In this document: in pieces, positions 23,735 to 30,717 of the stretch
Layout of the letters: the number at the start of each line of letters is the position of its first letter
Position numbering within the stretch: the stretch's first letter is position 1
Virus record (IMG/VR): IMGVR_UViG_3300031539_000142
Coordinates: 1 to 35,906 of that record
DNA length: 35,906 bases
DNA from: a virus
Strand: one strand, 5' to 3'
Position numbers and translations under genes: made by a program
The notes under the pieces: generated by a model
What the model was told of the DNA's origin: nothing
What the model saw: only the letters and a program-made list of their open reading frames with translations
Database searches by the model: none

Positions 23735-24115
23735 TCTTATTTAATTCCTTGACCCATTTGGGTTACGAATTGATCTTTGAAAATAAAGCCGGCAGGAACA
23801 GCCTGTGTCATTCGTTTTAACAGCTAGGTTCACTAACAAATGCGACCAAGCATTTGCTAAACCTATGATCATGCTGCTAATCGGTAACTCTAAAAAACCA
23901 TTCCGAAACCTATCTCAGAGTATTAATACTCTTCGAGGAGCCTGCCATTCATTCCTATTGATAAAGGGTAGGGCGACCGGGAGATTATTTTATAGGACGG
24001 ATCCTATAAAAGGTGATCCCCTTCAAGTCCACTTCCGGTTCCTGCCGGCGCTAAGGGCTTCGCTATTTTAGATCATCGGCATATAGGATATTGAATCAAT
24101 TAACAATTTTTAAGG
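23735..24115 (+). ncRNA. Long structured leader of the early transcript
   Basis: About 450 bp between the repressor and the Cro-like gene (23671-24123) hold no gene I trust. An open frame (23805-24071) lacks a Shine-Dalgarno site and a credible protein pattern. The DNA is rich in inverted repeats: 12-bp arms 23788-23799 and 24038-24049 enclose 238 nt; 7-bp arms 23837-23843 and 23850-23856 inside a 6-bp outer stem (23825-23830 and 23860-23865); a perfect 16-bp palindrome 23917-23932; 10-bp arms 23988-23997 and 24002-24011 with a 4-nt loop. This suggests a folded RNA or replication/recombination site. A role in antitermination is only a hypothesis. Confidence 0.6.
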
Positions 24116-24123
24116 ACCATCTT

Positions 24124-24342
24124 ATGGACGAAATAAAAAAATTCAGAATCGCTTTACTCTATTCCGATCTTGATTATGAAACTTTCGGCAAGATCCATGG
24201 CGTTGGAAAACAGAATGTATATGCAACGGTACGGGCCATGAAGATTGGTATACCGCAATCTGCCAGGATCCGGGAAGCGATCAAGAATTTTACCAGGGAG
24301 CAGTTAATCCTTCTGCGTTATGCCATCGATAAGGCTGCCTGA
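24124..24342 (+). CDS. Cro-like DNA-binding protein candidate
   Basis: This 72-residue protein starts at ATG 24124, with TAAGGA 7 nt upstream, and is the first gene of the rightward early transcript, the position of cro. The sequence 'TFGKIHGVGKQNVYATVRAMKIGIP' has a helix-turn-helix look (turn at 'HGVGKQNV') and continues in a helical end ('REQLILLRYAIDKAA'). An upstream TTG (24091) has no ribosome-binding site. Functional assignment is from position and pattern. Confidence 0.6.
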   Translation: MDEIKKFRIALLYSDLDYETFGKIHGVGKQNVYATVRAMKIGIPQSARIREAIKNFTREQLILLRYAIDKAA

Positions 24343-24346
24343 TACC

Positions 24347-24461
24347 CGTGAATATAATATATTATATTTACGCTGTCAATATTAATCGGGAAGTTTCCAC
24401 CTTAGTAAAAGGTAAGACAGCTTCCGTTAAAATGAAATTATAATTTTGGGAGAGATTATAA
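24347..24461. promoter_or_regulatory. Palindrome and hairpin before the CII-like gene
   Basis: A 26-bp palindrome (24347-24372, with one mismatch and an AATATAATAT core) is followed by a nested hairpin (GGAAG 24390s and CTTCC 24420s, enclosing ACCTT/AAGGT). This could be an operator or an RNA structure controlling the CII-like gene, whose Shine-Dalgarno site GGGAGAG follows. Confidence 0.5.
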
Positions 24462-24917
24462 ATGGATTATGAAAATCTGGCTGAATGGCAGGTCGTCAGC
24501 GAGATCCTGCACAACAACCCCGAAAGTTTAACCGTACTTCAAATTGCCAACCGCCTGGGTATTACCGACATTAACGTATACAAATGGGGCCAGGATCCGG
24601 AGTTTTCTGGTACTGTGATGCCTAAAAAGTATGAAATCCCATTCTCAAATGTAACCGGCGATAAACGTCTATTCGAATGGAAGGCCTCACAGATCGGATA
24701 CCGGTTAAAGCCGCTTGAGATCGGCGCCGTAAATAAAGATGATATTTTTACCCAGTTCCTCGATGCCGGCAATCTCTTAGGTAAAGCAATGGGCGAACTT
24801 AAAATATCTCTGGTTGACGGGAAATTAGACGATAGTGATAAGATGAAATTGCGGACCGTGCTTGATGTACTGATCAGGCACTGCCAGGGTATAAAAGATT
24901 CAATCGGAGCATTATAA
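24462..24917 (+). CDS. CII-like regulator (Phage_CP76 family)
   Basis: This 151-residue protein resembles phage CII-type regulators of the CP76 family, with an HTH near residues 22-45 ('TVLQIANRLGITDINVYKWGQ') and a C-terminal helical region. It follows a strong ribosome-binding site and the Cro-like gene, as CII does in lambda-like phages, and would favour lysogeny by activating transcription. Its stop overlaps the next gene by TAATG. Confidence 0.65.
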   Translation: MDYENLAEWQVVSEILHNNPESLTVLQIANRLGITDINVYKWGQDPEFSGTVMPKKYEIPFSNVTGDKRLFEWKASQIGYRLKPLEIGAVNKDDIFTQFLDAGNLLGKAMGELKISLVDGKLDDSDKMKLRTVLDVLIRHCQGIKDSIGAL

Positions 24918-25594
24918 TGCCCTTAAAATACAACCTAAATTTACTAAAAGAAAAATTCTCACTCACCACCGCTGAAATCGAAAGTTTTATCGATAACGGT
25001 TTGCTGATACCGGACGGCTGGAATCAGCTCAAACCCACGGTCCAGGATCTGATCATAAAGGATGGATTCGTAAGCCAGATCTGGTCCGCTAAAGAAGTTG
25101 AAAGATTCGATCGCATTATCAATCAAGTCAAAGATAAACACCTCCATTTTTATCATATCGTAAATACCAGGCTGAATGAAATTGACGCCGGTTTCCAGGA
25201 TAGTTATGAACAGATTTACAAATCAATCAATAAACTCCGCTATGATTTTAATAAACTGCGATCGAGAATCGAACGTAAAGAAATTATGATTGATATAGAA
25301 TATTTTTGCCAGATGACCGGAATGTCCAAACAGACATTTTATAACACGAAGGTATATCTCGATAATAAAAAGCTCGTCTGCAGATTAAAAAAGACAGTTT
25401 ACAAAGATCTGATATGGTACAAAATCAAAGGGACCTGGCAGACACCACTTATAAACTTTGAAGAGATCCGCAGCGGGTTTACTTATGAACTCTGGCTGGA
25501 TGAGAAAAAAAGGCGCGGGGAATTTATCCCAGCCTTAAATGCCAGCATCGAGGAGATTATAAAACTGGATAAGAACATCGGTAAAAGTGAGTAA
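24917..25594 (+). CDS. Coiled-coil winged-helix protein, unknown
   Basis: This 225-residue protein has an N-terminal helical region with 'LTTAEIESFIDNGLL', a coiled coil (about 70-125), and a possible winged-helix part with 'DIEYFCQMTGMSKQTFYNTKVYLDNKKLV' (about 128-155). The last 60 residues are polar. It is coupled to the CII-like gene. The DNA following it has a very large inverted repeat, so a role in replication or regulation at that site is possible. No family is recognised. Confidence 0.6.
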   Translation: MPLKYNLNLLKEKFSLTTAEIESFIDNGLLIPDGWNQLKPTVQDLIIKDGFVSQIWSAKEVERFDRIINQVKDKHLHFYHIVNTRLNEIDAGFQDSYEQIYKSINKLRYDFNKLRSRIERKEIMIDIEYFCQMTGMSKQTFYNTKVYLDNKKLVCRLKKTVYKDLIWYKIKGTWQTPLINFEEIRSGFTYELWLDEKKRRGEFIPALNASIEEIIKLDKNIGKSE

Positions 25595-25611
25595 CTAAAT
25601 AAATAAATCAA

Positions 25612-25784
25612 GAGGTATATTTTAAAGAGAGGTTTAAAAGGGGAATCTTATTTAAGAGACTTAAAATCAATTAGATAGGCGGAAATAAAGAAGATTGTAT
25701 ACTATGAAAATTGTTACATAATATACAATCCGTTAACACCAAACAAATCCCCTTTTAACCTCTTTTAAATCATAAGTATACCTC
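25612..25784. other. Large nested inverted repeat (cruciform-like)
   Basis: The 237-bp gap (25595-25831) has no gene. Outer arms GAGGTATA and TATACCTC are 25612-25619 and 25777-25784. Next arms of about 16 bp with one bulge are 25628-25644 and 25748-25763 (AGAGGTTTAAAAGGGGA against TCCCCTTTTAACCTCT). Inner arms GATTGTATA and TATACAATC are 25693-25701 and 25722-25730, with TATG/CATA inside. All are symmetric about nearly the same centre, near 25700. No T-run follows. Candidate roles: replication origin, protein-binding cruciform or structured RNA. Confidence 0.75.
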
Positions 25785-25831
25785 AGAATTTCTAAAAATT
25801 TTTAAGCTAGTATAGCAGGAGGGTTTTACTT

Positions 25832-26074
25832 ATGACACTACTCCGTGTCTATATTGATGAGCAAAAAAAAGATTACGAAACGGCCGTTTCTATCTTAAAA
25901 AATACCCTGGAAAAAATAAATCAAAAAGGTATAATCCTAGACAGCGATCAGGAAGAATTAATAATTCATGCCGTCGGTCATTTTAATGAGGATGCTATCT
26001 CTATTAAAGAATTTCAAGAATTACTCGCTGGATTATTCAGGGATTTCAGCAAAAACCAAAAAGGTGATAAATGA
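25832..26074 (+). CDS. Small early protein, unknown
   Basis: This 80-residue acidic helical protein follows AGGAGGG and an AT-rich spacer that may hold a promoter. The sequence has a helix 'DYETAVSILKNTLEKINQKG' and 'DQEELIIHAVGHFNEDAISIKEFQELLAG'. It overlaps the next gene by ATGA and begins a run of six coupled early genes. Unknown function. Confidence 0.6.
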   Translation: MTLLRVYIDEQKKDYETAVSILKNTLEKINQKGIILDSDQEELIIHAVGHFNEDAISIKEFQELLAGLFRDFSKNQKGDK

Positions 26075-26400
26075 AACGTCAGACTATCGGAATTTCGGAT
26101 GCGGAAGATTTAGATCTCCAATTAATCACTTATTTCAAATCAAGATTCGGATTTGATATGGCGATCCGTCCGATGAGTAATATAAATATCGGAACGAAGG
26201 AAAAACCAATATTGGTTGATTGTGATATCAGTAAGCCAGGGAGGTATTACGATCATTTTGCCTGGATTGGGAAACTTGCAGATCAGATCGAAGAGGATCC
26301 GGACCGGATAGTTTACATTGTTCAGAACGCAGAAGGTGAAAGAGCGGTCGGCGTTAATAGGGTCACTGGTACACGACGACCCGGGAAGGGGGTATCATGA
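26071..26400 (+). CDS. Small early protein, unknown
   Basis: This 109-residue protein overlaps its neighbours by ATGA. Strands such as 'KEKPILVDCDISKPGRYYDHFAWIG' and 'DRIVYIVQNAEGERAVGVNRVTGT' suggest an alpha/beta fold. It may be a host-takeover or nucleic-acid-related factor, but no family is recognised. Confidence 0.55.
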   Translation: MKRQTIGISDAEDLDLQLITYFKSRFGFDMAIRPMSNINIGTKEKPILVDCDISKPGRYYDHFAWIGKLADQIEEDPDRIVYIVQNAEGERAVGVNRVTGTRRPGKGVS

Positions 26401-26621
26401 GTTTATGGATATATGGTTTAATCTGGATTATTACCGCTATCATTCTGGCTTTATTTTTCGGCCGCTTTATGGCGAATCAGAATAAAATGATAAAAAAAAT
26501 GTTTCTTGAAGAGTTCAGGCGGCAGCGTGAATTTAATGAATATATGAATAGGCAGTTGCACCAGACTTTTAACAGAATTTCAAAGAAGAAAGAAGATATG
26601 GTCCATGGCAAAAATAAATGA
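26397..26621 (+). CDS. Small membrane-anchored protein, unknown
   Basis: This 74-residue protein has one N-terminal transmembrane segment (residues 3-22, 'WIYGLIWIITAIILALFFG') and a charged helical tail rich in Lys, Arg and Glu. It overlaps the next gene, also a membrane protein, by 17 bp. Function unknown; membrane-located early proteins often act in exclusion or host takeover. Confidence 0.55.
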   Translation: MSLWIYGLIWIITAIILALFFGRFMANQNKMIKKMFLEEFRRQREFNEYMNRQLHQTFNRISKKKEDMVHGKNK

Positions 26622-26892
26622 CGATTCTTTAGGTATTTTTATGATGTTAATCGCAATTGTATTAATTATCGTACTTTTTATACAAAACAATGAACTCAAT
26701 GATGAAATTAAAGAAATCACATCCGCCAATGAAAATGAATTTATGATGATTTCAGATATTCAATTCAAAACACTAGTTAGGGTTGCTGAATATTACGGGG
26801 ATATCGATTCAGTCGAAGTTGATGTTAAGATGAATTCCATCAAGTTCTATTTTAAACATAAAACCGATGAAAGAGATCTGACCAGTTTTTAA
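26605..26892 (+). CDS. Small membrane-anchored protein, unknown
   Basis: This 95-residue protein has one N-terminal transmembrane segment (about residues 7-26, 'LGIFMMLIAIVLIIVLFIQ'), then a polar domain with strands 'FKTLVRVAEYYGDIDSVEVDVKMNSIKFYFK'. It overlaps the preceding membrane gene and may act with it. Not recognised. Confidence 0.55.
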   Translation: MAKINDDSLGIFMMLIAIVLIIVLFIQNNELNDEIKEITSANENEFMMISDIQFKTLVRVAEYYGDIDSVEVDVKMNSIKFYFKHKTDERDLTSF

Positions 26893-26899
26893 GGATATT

Positions 26900-27244
26900 A
26901 TGAATATTATATTTGATCCGGTTGAAACAGATACACGCCTGGTAATTCCGCCCAGGTGCCGGGGCTGCCTTATAACCTGCCAGCACAACGGCCGTACGAT
27001 GGCCGCCTGGAAGGCTGATGAGGAATTAATCCGATTAAGTTTAACCGGACTTAATAAATGCAATACGAAATACCGGGTGGTGGTAAAAGAAGATAATTCA
27101 TTGATGGAGATAATCAAATATGCTTTCTATTCAAAATTACTTAGAGGCGCGATACGAAGTATACAACAGGATACTAAGAAGGGTCGTATTCCAGGCGCCG
27201 GAAAGAAAAGACTGCCGGCAGTGGCTCGGAAGTCTGATAAATGA
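26900..27244 (+). CDS. Small Cys-containing early protein, unknown
   Basis: This 114-residue protein has a possible metal-binding pair in 'CRGCLITC' (about 22-29), followed by an alpha/beta region ending near 'YRVVVKEDNSLMEIIKYAFY'. The last 35 residues are Lys, Arg, Gly and Ala rich and look like an out-of-frame extension, because the same DNA has a better-looking protein in another frame (27120-27278). Whether the last part is real is uncertain. Confidence 0.5.
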   Translation: MNIIFDPVETDTRLVIPPRCRGCLITCQHNGRTMAAWKADEELIRLSLTGLNKCNTKYRVVVKEDNSLMEIIKYAFYSKLLRGAIRSIQQDTKKGRIPGAGKKRLPAVARKSDK

Positions 27245-27278
27245 TCCGGATCTTGAGATGAGAAAGATTAAAGATTAA
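27120..27278 (+). CDS. Overlapping small gene, unknown
   Basis: This 52-residue gene starts at ATG 27120 with GGAGA 7 nt upstream, and overlaps 125 nt of the preceding gene in another frame. The product 'MLSIQNYLEARYEVYNRI...' ends '...NDPDLEMRKIKD' and is compositionally normal and helical, including 'CRQWLGSLI'. Its stop overlaps the next start (TAATG). Its reading frame looks better than the preceding gene's tail over the same DNA. Confidence 0.55.
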   Translation: MLSIQNYLEARYEVYNRILRRVVFQAPERKDCRQWLGSLINDPDLEMRKIKD

Positions 27279-27445
27279 TGAATACGAATCAATTAATCAA
27301 AGATCTGGAAAAAATGAAGGTAAACCTGGATAAAACTGTGGCTAATTTTCCTCTGCTTCAAGTGTTTACGCCTATGAAAGTGGTAAGGTCTGTTTTAGAT
27401 AATATGATCGATTCACTAAAGACAAAGGAGGCTCTTGAAATCTGA
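27278..27445 (+). CDS. Small helical protein, unknown
   Basis: This 55-residue protein is coupled by TAATG to the preceding gene and has a helical, amphipathic sequence ('MNTNQLIKDLEKMKVNLDKT' ... 'VVRSVLDNMIDSLKTKEALEI'). It looks like an ordinary small phage protein. It ends 23 bp before the HNH gene. Unknown function. Confidence 0.55.
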   Translation: MNTNQLIKDLEKMKVNLDKTVANFPLLQVFTPMKVVRSVLDNMIDSLKTKEALEI

Positions 27446-27468
27446 AGCAACTTCGGAAAGGACTTAAT

Positions 27469-28008
27469 TTGAATACACCCGACGGAAAATTCAAGAAAGG
27501 AAGAAGAGCCAGCCCGGCCACGGAATTTAAGAAAGGAATCATTCCCTGGAATACCGGAAGGAAAGGAGTTCATTACAGCCCGGCTACGGAGTTTAAAAAA
27601 GGTCACGTGCCGGCCAGCATGAAATATGACGGCTGTATCTCGGTCCGGGTCAAAAGAACAACCGGCGAGAAGTACAAGTTTATCCGGATATCAAAAAATA
27701 AATGGGTTCAATATCACAGATATATCTGGGAAAAACATTATGGAAAAATTCCGGAAGGAATGATTGTCCGGTTTAAAAATGGCAATTCACTGGATGTCCG
27801 GATAGAAAATCTTGAGATGATATCAAAAAATGAAAATCTAATCCGGAACAGAAATTACAATACGGATAAAATGATCGCCGGATATATTACCAGGGATCCG
27901 GAACTTAAAAAACTGGTTGTTTTAAATCCGCACTTGCTGGAGATAAAACGGCTGCAGTTAAAACTTGGGAGATCCTTGAATGGGAGAAAGATTAAGTCAG
28001 TATCTTAA
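27469..28008 (+). CDS. Degenerate HNH endonuclease-like protein
   Basis: This 179-residue protein uses a TTG start with AAGGA upstream. The N-terminus has three 'FKKG'-type repeats ('SPATEFKKG' twice, about 13-50), as in phage HNH proteins with NUMOD-like arms. The core 'HRYIWEKHYGKIPEGM' and 'NSLDVRIENLEMISK' matches HNH_3-like phage endonucleases. The usual second His ('vnHidgd') is replaced by 'IVRFKNGN', so catalytic activity is doubtful. Some phage families with this substitution exist, and they may bind DNA only. Confidence 0.8.
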   Translation: MNTPDGKFKKGRRASPATEFKKGIIPWNTGRKGVHYSPATEFKKGHVPASMKYDGCISVRVKRTTGEKYKFIRISKNKWVQYHRYIWEKHYGKIPEGMIVRFKNGNSLDVRIENLEMISKNENLIRNRNYNTDKMIAGYITRDPELKKLVVLNPHLLEIKRLQLKLGRSLNGRKIKSVS

Positions 28009-28381
28009 AGACATGGTGGGTAAAACCTTCATGTATGAAACACACCTTCACCGGATATTATCCTATGAGATCCAGGATGGAATCTGCACTGTTGTCACCG
28101 ATAAGAAATGGATAAAATTTCCGGAATCCAGAGGATTAAAAAAGCTGCGGGAATTTCTGGAAGCTCCTGATGAGGAAAAACAGGAACTGGCCCTTAAAAT
28201 CCTTCCCAAAAACGGAGAATTAACAGATCTGAAAAAGATTTTAGTGGAAAATATAAAAAGGGTCCAGAATGATGAAAAATTCGTCCAGCAGGCTAATGCT
28301 ATCAATAAATCAGTTAATGCCGTAATTAATCTCGGGAAACTTGAAATAAGTTTTTTTAAGGCGCAAAGAGAAGAATTATGA
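27980..28381 (+). CDS. Phage protein next to HNH, unknown
   Basis: This 133-residue protein overlaps the HNH gene by 29 bp and the next gene by ATGA. It has a beta-strand N-terminus ('KTFMYETHLHRILSYEIQDGICTVVTDKKWIKFP') and long charged helices in the C-terminal half ('EEKQELALKILPKNGELTDLKKILVENI'). It occurs beside HNH-like genes in similar phages as far as I recall. Function unknown. Confidence 0.55.
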   Translation: MGERLSQYLKDMVGKTFMYETHLHRILSYEIQDGICTVVTDKKWIKFPESRGLKKLREFLEAPDEEKQELALKILPKNGELTDLKKILVENIKRVQNDEKFVQQANAINKSVNAVINLGKLEISFFKAQREEL

Positions 28382-28662
28382 CAGATCTACACCAGGAAAT
28401 ACAGGATAAGATCCTATTTCTCATCCGGGAAAAAGGAAAAAGCAAAGGAATATACTCCATCCTGGAATATAATAGATTCCACATAACCTATGCCAGTTAT
28501 CACAGATTATTGACCGTATACAATGATCTGGACATCGTTTTTCAGACTCTTGAGAATGAATTGATAACATTTACCGATGGAAACTGGATCCATTTGATCA
28601 ATAATTATTACCGGGAGGTTTACAGGAATGCAGAGAAGAACCAGAAAGCACTCCATACTTGA
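28378..28662 (+). CDS. Small helical early protein, unknown
   Basis: This 94-residue protein overlaps both neighbours. It looks helical with a possible winged-helix pattern ('QDKILFLIREKGKSKGIYSILEY', 'TYASYHRLLTVYNDL'). It may bind nucleic acid. Its gene overlaps the next by 35 bp in another frame. No family is recognised. Confidence 0.5.
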   Translation: MTDLHQEIQDKILFLIREKGKSKGIYSILEYNRFHITYASYHRLLTVYNDLDIVFQTLENELITFTDGNWIHLINNYYREVYRNAEKNQKALHT

Positions 28663-29014
28663 ATATCTCTGTCAGAATGGACGTACATCGCTCTACACGC
28701 TGCGTGAGCCGCATATCGGCGGATCCTCTGCAGATACACAGATCCGGAAACTGAGGACCGTCCACGGTATTCCGATTGACTGGGCATACAGGAAGGATTC
28801 ACAGGGCAAAATCACCAGTACAACAGAATATTTCCTGGTCGTGGATCCCGAGCGCATCGATATCGATAATTTATGCCTCAAAAATGTTAAACCGGTCCAG
28901 GGTATACTGGATTTGAATGTCGAACCTAAAATTGAATTATGTCCGGTTTGCGGCGGGGTTAAAGGCCGATTGGGGATTGACGGTTGTCTATGTAATAATC
29001 TGGGAATGATATGA
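28628..29014 (+). CDS. Winged-helix plus zinc-ribbon protein, unknown
   Basis: This 128-residue protein has an N-terminal winged-helix-like region ('HSILEYLCQNGRTSLYTLREPHI' and 'SADTQIRKLRTVHGIPIDW', about 8-55) and a C-terminal CPVCGG ... CLC zinc-binding motif (about 99-123). GGAGG lies before ATG 28628. It is likely a DNA-binding regulator. The pattern is also seen in other phage early regions, but no named family is certain. Confidence 0.6.
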   Translation: MQRRTRKHSILEYLCQNGRTSLYTLREPHIGGSSADTQIRKLRTVHGIPIDWAYRKDSQGKITSTTEYFLVVDPERIDIDNLCLKNVKPVQGILDLNVEPKIELCPVCGGVKGRLGIDGCLCNNLGMI

Positions 29015-29049
29015 TGAAAATACATAAATGAAATGAAGGAGGAAATAGG

Positions 29050-29265
29050 ATGCAAAGTTACAAGGAAGATGAATTATTTAAGACACAACAGGGAACGATT
29101 GACAAATTAGCAGAAGCAATGAAGAATGATAAAGAATCTACTCATCATGTAATTGGTAAAATTCCGAAGGTTGGGAAAGAATTTACTTTAAATGGATTGA
29201 TTTATAAGGTGATATCAGTCAATCCATTTAAAGGAATATTTATTTCTAAAATCAAAGGAGAATAA
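29050..29265 (+). CDS. Small protein, unknown
   Basis: This 71-residue protein follows AAGGAGG and has a helical start ('LFKTQQGTIDKLAEAMKND') and a strand-rich end ('IGKIPKVGKEFTLNGLIYKVISVNPFKGIFISKIKG'). The end resembles small SH3-like or OB-like domains of phage regulators. Unknown function. Confidence 0.55.
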   Translation: MQSYKEDELFKTQQGTIDKLAEAMKNDKESTHHVIGKIPKVGKEFTLNGLIYKVISVNPFKGIFISKIKGE

Positions 29266-29402
29266 AAGCAAAGTTATTATCTTTTAACCGTTTAACTCTA
29301 TTCGAATTGGAACACATAAAATTTTTAGAGGGCATCGAACTTTATGGTGAATATGAAGAGTATGAAATGCTGAATAAATTATTTAAAGTTATTTTGAATT
29401 AA
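29262..29402 (+). other. Possible small coding frame, start unclear
   Basis: The gap before the replication gene holds an open frame ending TAA 29400-29402 whose product, '...LTLFELEHIKFLEGIELYGEYEEYEMLNKLFKVILN' (here only key parts LEHIKFLEG and MLNKLFKVILN), looks like a normal helical protein. No ATG, GTG or TTG starts it near the Shine-Dalgarno site AAAGGAG at 29254. An ATA at 29262 or a later TTG would be needed. It may be a broken or non-canonically started gene. Confidence 0.35.
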
Positions 29403-29450
29403 TATAGATAAACAACTATACAAGTAAAACGGTCATGAAGGGGGTACTAG

Positions 29451-30374
29451 TTGCCTTTAAGATTTACAGATACTGAAAAGTGGAAAAAAGCCTGGTTTCG
29501 GAAATTGCCACCGATTTATAAATTATTTTGGGATTATTTATGCGATATGTGCGATCATGCCGGTATGTGGGATGTAGATCTGGAACGCGCGGAATTCGAA
29601 ATCGGGGGAAAAATAGCCATTGATGATATCAATAAATATTTTGGTGATCAAATAAGGGTTATAAAAGAAGATAAATGGTTCTTTGAGCCGTTTATTCCTT
29701 TTCAATATAAACATGAGATAGAAGATCTTAATCCGGAAAGTAATGTTCATCTGGGAGTGATTAAAGTATTAAAGCGTTATAACCTATACTTAAATGGGAG
29801 CGGTAAATCTTTAACAAACCCTTGCCTAACTCTTAACGAATGGTTAACTAATCTATCTGAACCCTTACCCAACCCTTGCCCAACCCTTAAGGAACCCTTA
29901 CCCAACCCTTCCTTAACCCTTATGGATATGGATAAGGATAAGAATAAAGAAAAACTAGAAACTAGTAATATAAATAATAATAATACTAGTATTAATAATA
30001 TTAAAAGCAAAAAGTTTAAAAAACCTACGATTGAAGAAATTGAAGAATATGCAGAAAAAATAAAATACAACCTGGATCCTGAACAGTTTTTTGAATTTTA
30101 CGAGCAAAAGGACTGGATGGTTGGAAAAAATAAAATGAAAAACTGGAAGGCGGCGATAAATAACTGGAAGGCTCATGGCTGGGGAATAAGAGAAGGTCCT
30201 CCGGCCAAAGAGAATAAACCAGTGACATTGATTAAAAAGTTTGATGAATTCTGCAGCCTGTGTCCGGAGCTGAGCAGGGAAGAGGCTTTAAATTCGATAG
30301 ATTTAACGTCTGATGATAAGGTTTTGCTTAAGGATGCTCTGAATAAACGGGCTATGCCAATTCCCGGGGGATAG
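29451..30374 (+). CDS. Replication initiator, O-like, with internal origin
   Basis: This 307-residue protein is a phage replication initiator of the DnaD/O-like type. Its N-terminal part (1-125, 'KWKKAWFRKLPPIYKLFWDYL' onward) is a winged-helix-like DNA-binding domain with acidic patches. The middle (about 123-160) is an unusual Pro- and Leu-rich segment encoded by 11-bp iterons. The C-terminal part has 'PTIEEIEEYAEKIKYNLDPEQFFEFYEQKDWMVGKNKMKNWKAAINNW' (key words EEYAEK, FFEFYEQKDW, MKNWKAAINNW), typical of DnaD-like phage replisome organisers. TTG 29451 is the start. By analogy it binds the iterons and recruits host helicase. Confidence 0.85.
   Translation: MPLRFTDTEKWKKAWFRKLPPIYKLFWDYLCDMCDHAGMWDVDLERAEFEIGGKIAIDDINKYFGDQIRVIKEDKWFFEPFIPFQYKHEIEDLNPESNVHLGVIKVLKRYNLYLNGSGKSLTNPCLTLNEWLTNLSEPLPNPCPTLKEPLPNPSLTLMDMDKDKNKEKLETSNINNNNTSINNIKSKKFKKPTIEEIEEYAEKIKYNLDPEQFFEFYEQKDWMVGKNKMKNWKAAINNWKAHGWGIREGPPAKENKPVTLIKKFDEFCSLCPELSREEALNSIDLTSDDKVLLKDALNKRAMPIPGG
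29817..30020 (+). other. Replication origin candidate: 11-bp iterons then AT-rich DNA
   Basis: Six AACCCTT units start at 29860, 29871, 29882, 29893, 29904 and 29915, exactly 11 bp apart, and another at 29817 with degenerate units between. The full unit is AACCCTTNNNN. An AT-rich block (29941-30020) follows. Iterons plus AT-rich DNA inside the initiator gene is the lambda O/ori design. Period 11 places sites on one face of the helix. It codes for a Pro- and Leu-rich stretch because 11 bp cycles through the reading frame. Confidence 0.85.
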
Positions 30375-30414
30375 TATAAAATTTAAACCTGGTTAATTTT
30401 AAAATTGAGGGTAA

Positions 30415-30717
30415 ATGGGACATAAAGTTATCAGTAGAAATTACAAAATGCAGGCGCATGTAAACAGGATACTTATTGGACGGGCCGATGTATTGACAAT
30501 GGCCAGGGAAAAATTTCCGGTTAAGGAAAAATGGCAGACAATCGATACATCAAAAATGCGTGTTTGTGAGGTTAGAAATAAAATAAATAATCCAAATTGC
30601 CTTAGACTTGCCTATCGAAAAGTGAAATCAAAATATGGCGATATATATACCTGTGACAACTGTGCTATGAAGATTGCCAGGGAAAATGAAATGAATTGGA
30701 ACCCTGATGATCTGTGA
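30415..30717 (+). CDS. Small Cys-containing protein, unknown
   Basis: This 100-residue basic protein, preceded by GAGGG, has a Cys pair ('TCDNCAMK', about 82-89) with another Cys in 'MRVCEVRNKINNPNC'. It is likely zinc-binding and associated with nucleic acid. Its end overlaps the next gene. No family is recognised. Confidence 0.55.
   Translation: MGHKVISRNYKMQAHVNRILIGRADVLTMAREKFPVKEKWQTIDTSKMRVCEVRNKINNPNCLRLAYRKVKSKYGDIYTCDNCAMKIARENEMNWNPDDL

Noticed and set aside
23805-24071. An 88-residue open frame between repressor and Cro-like gene
   Set aside because: It lacks a Shine-Dalgarno site, has no recognisable protein pattern and coincides with many inverted repeats, so a structured non-coding region is more likely.
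29860-29925. Reading the AACCCTT repeats as a telomere-like or low-complexity coding feature only
   Set aside because: The exact 11-bp period that cycles codon frames, plus the AT-rich block and initiator gene, fits origin iterons better.
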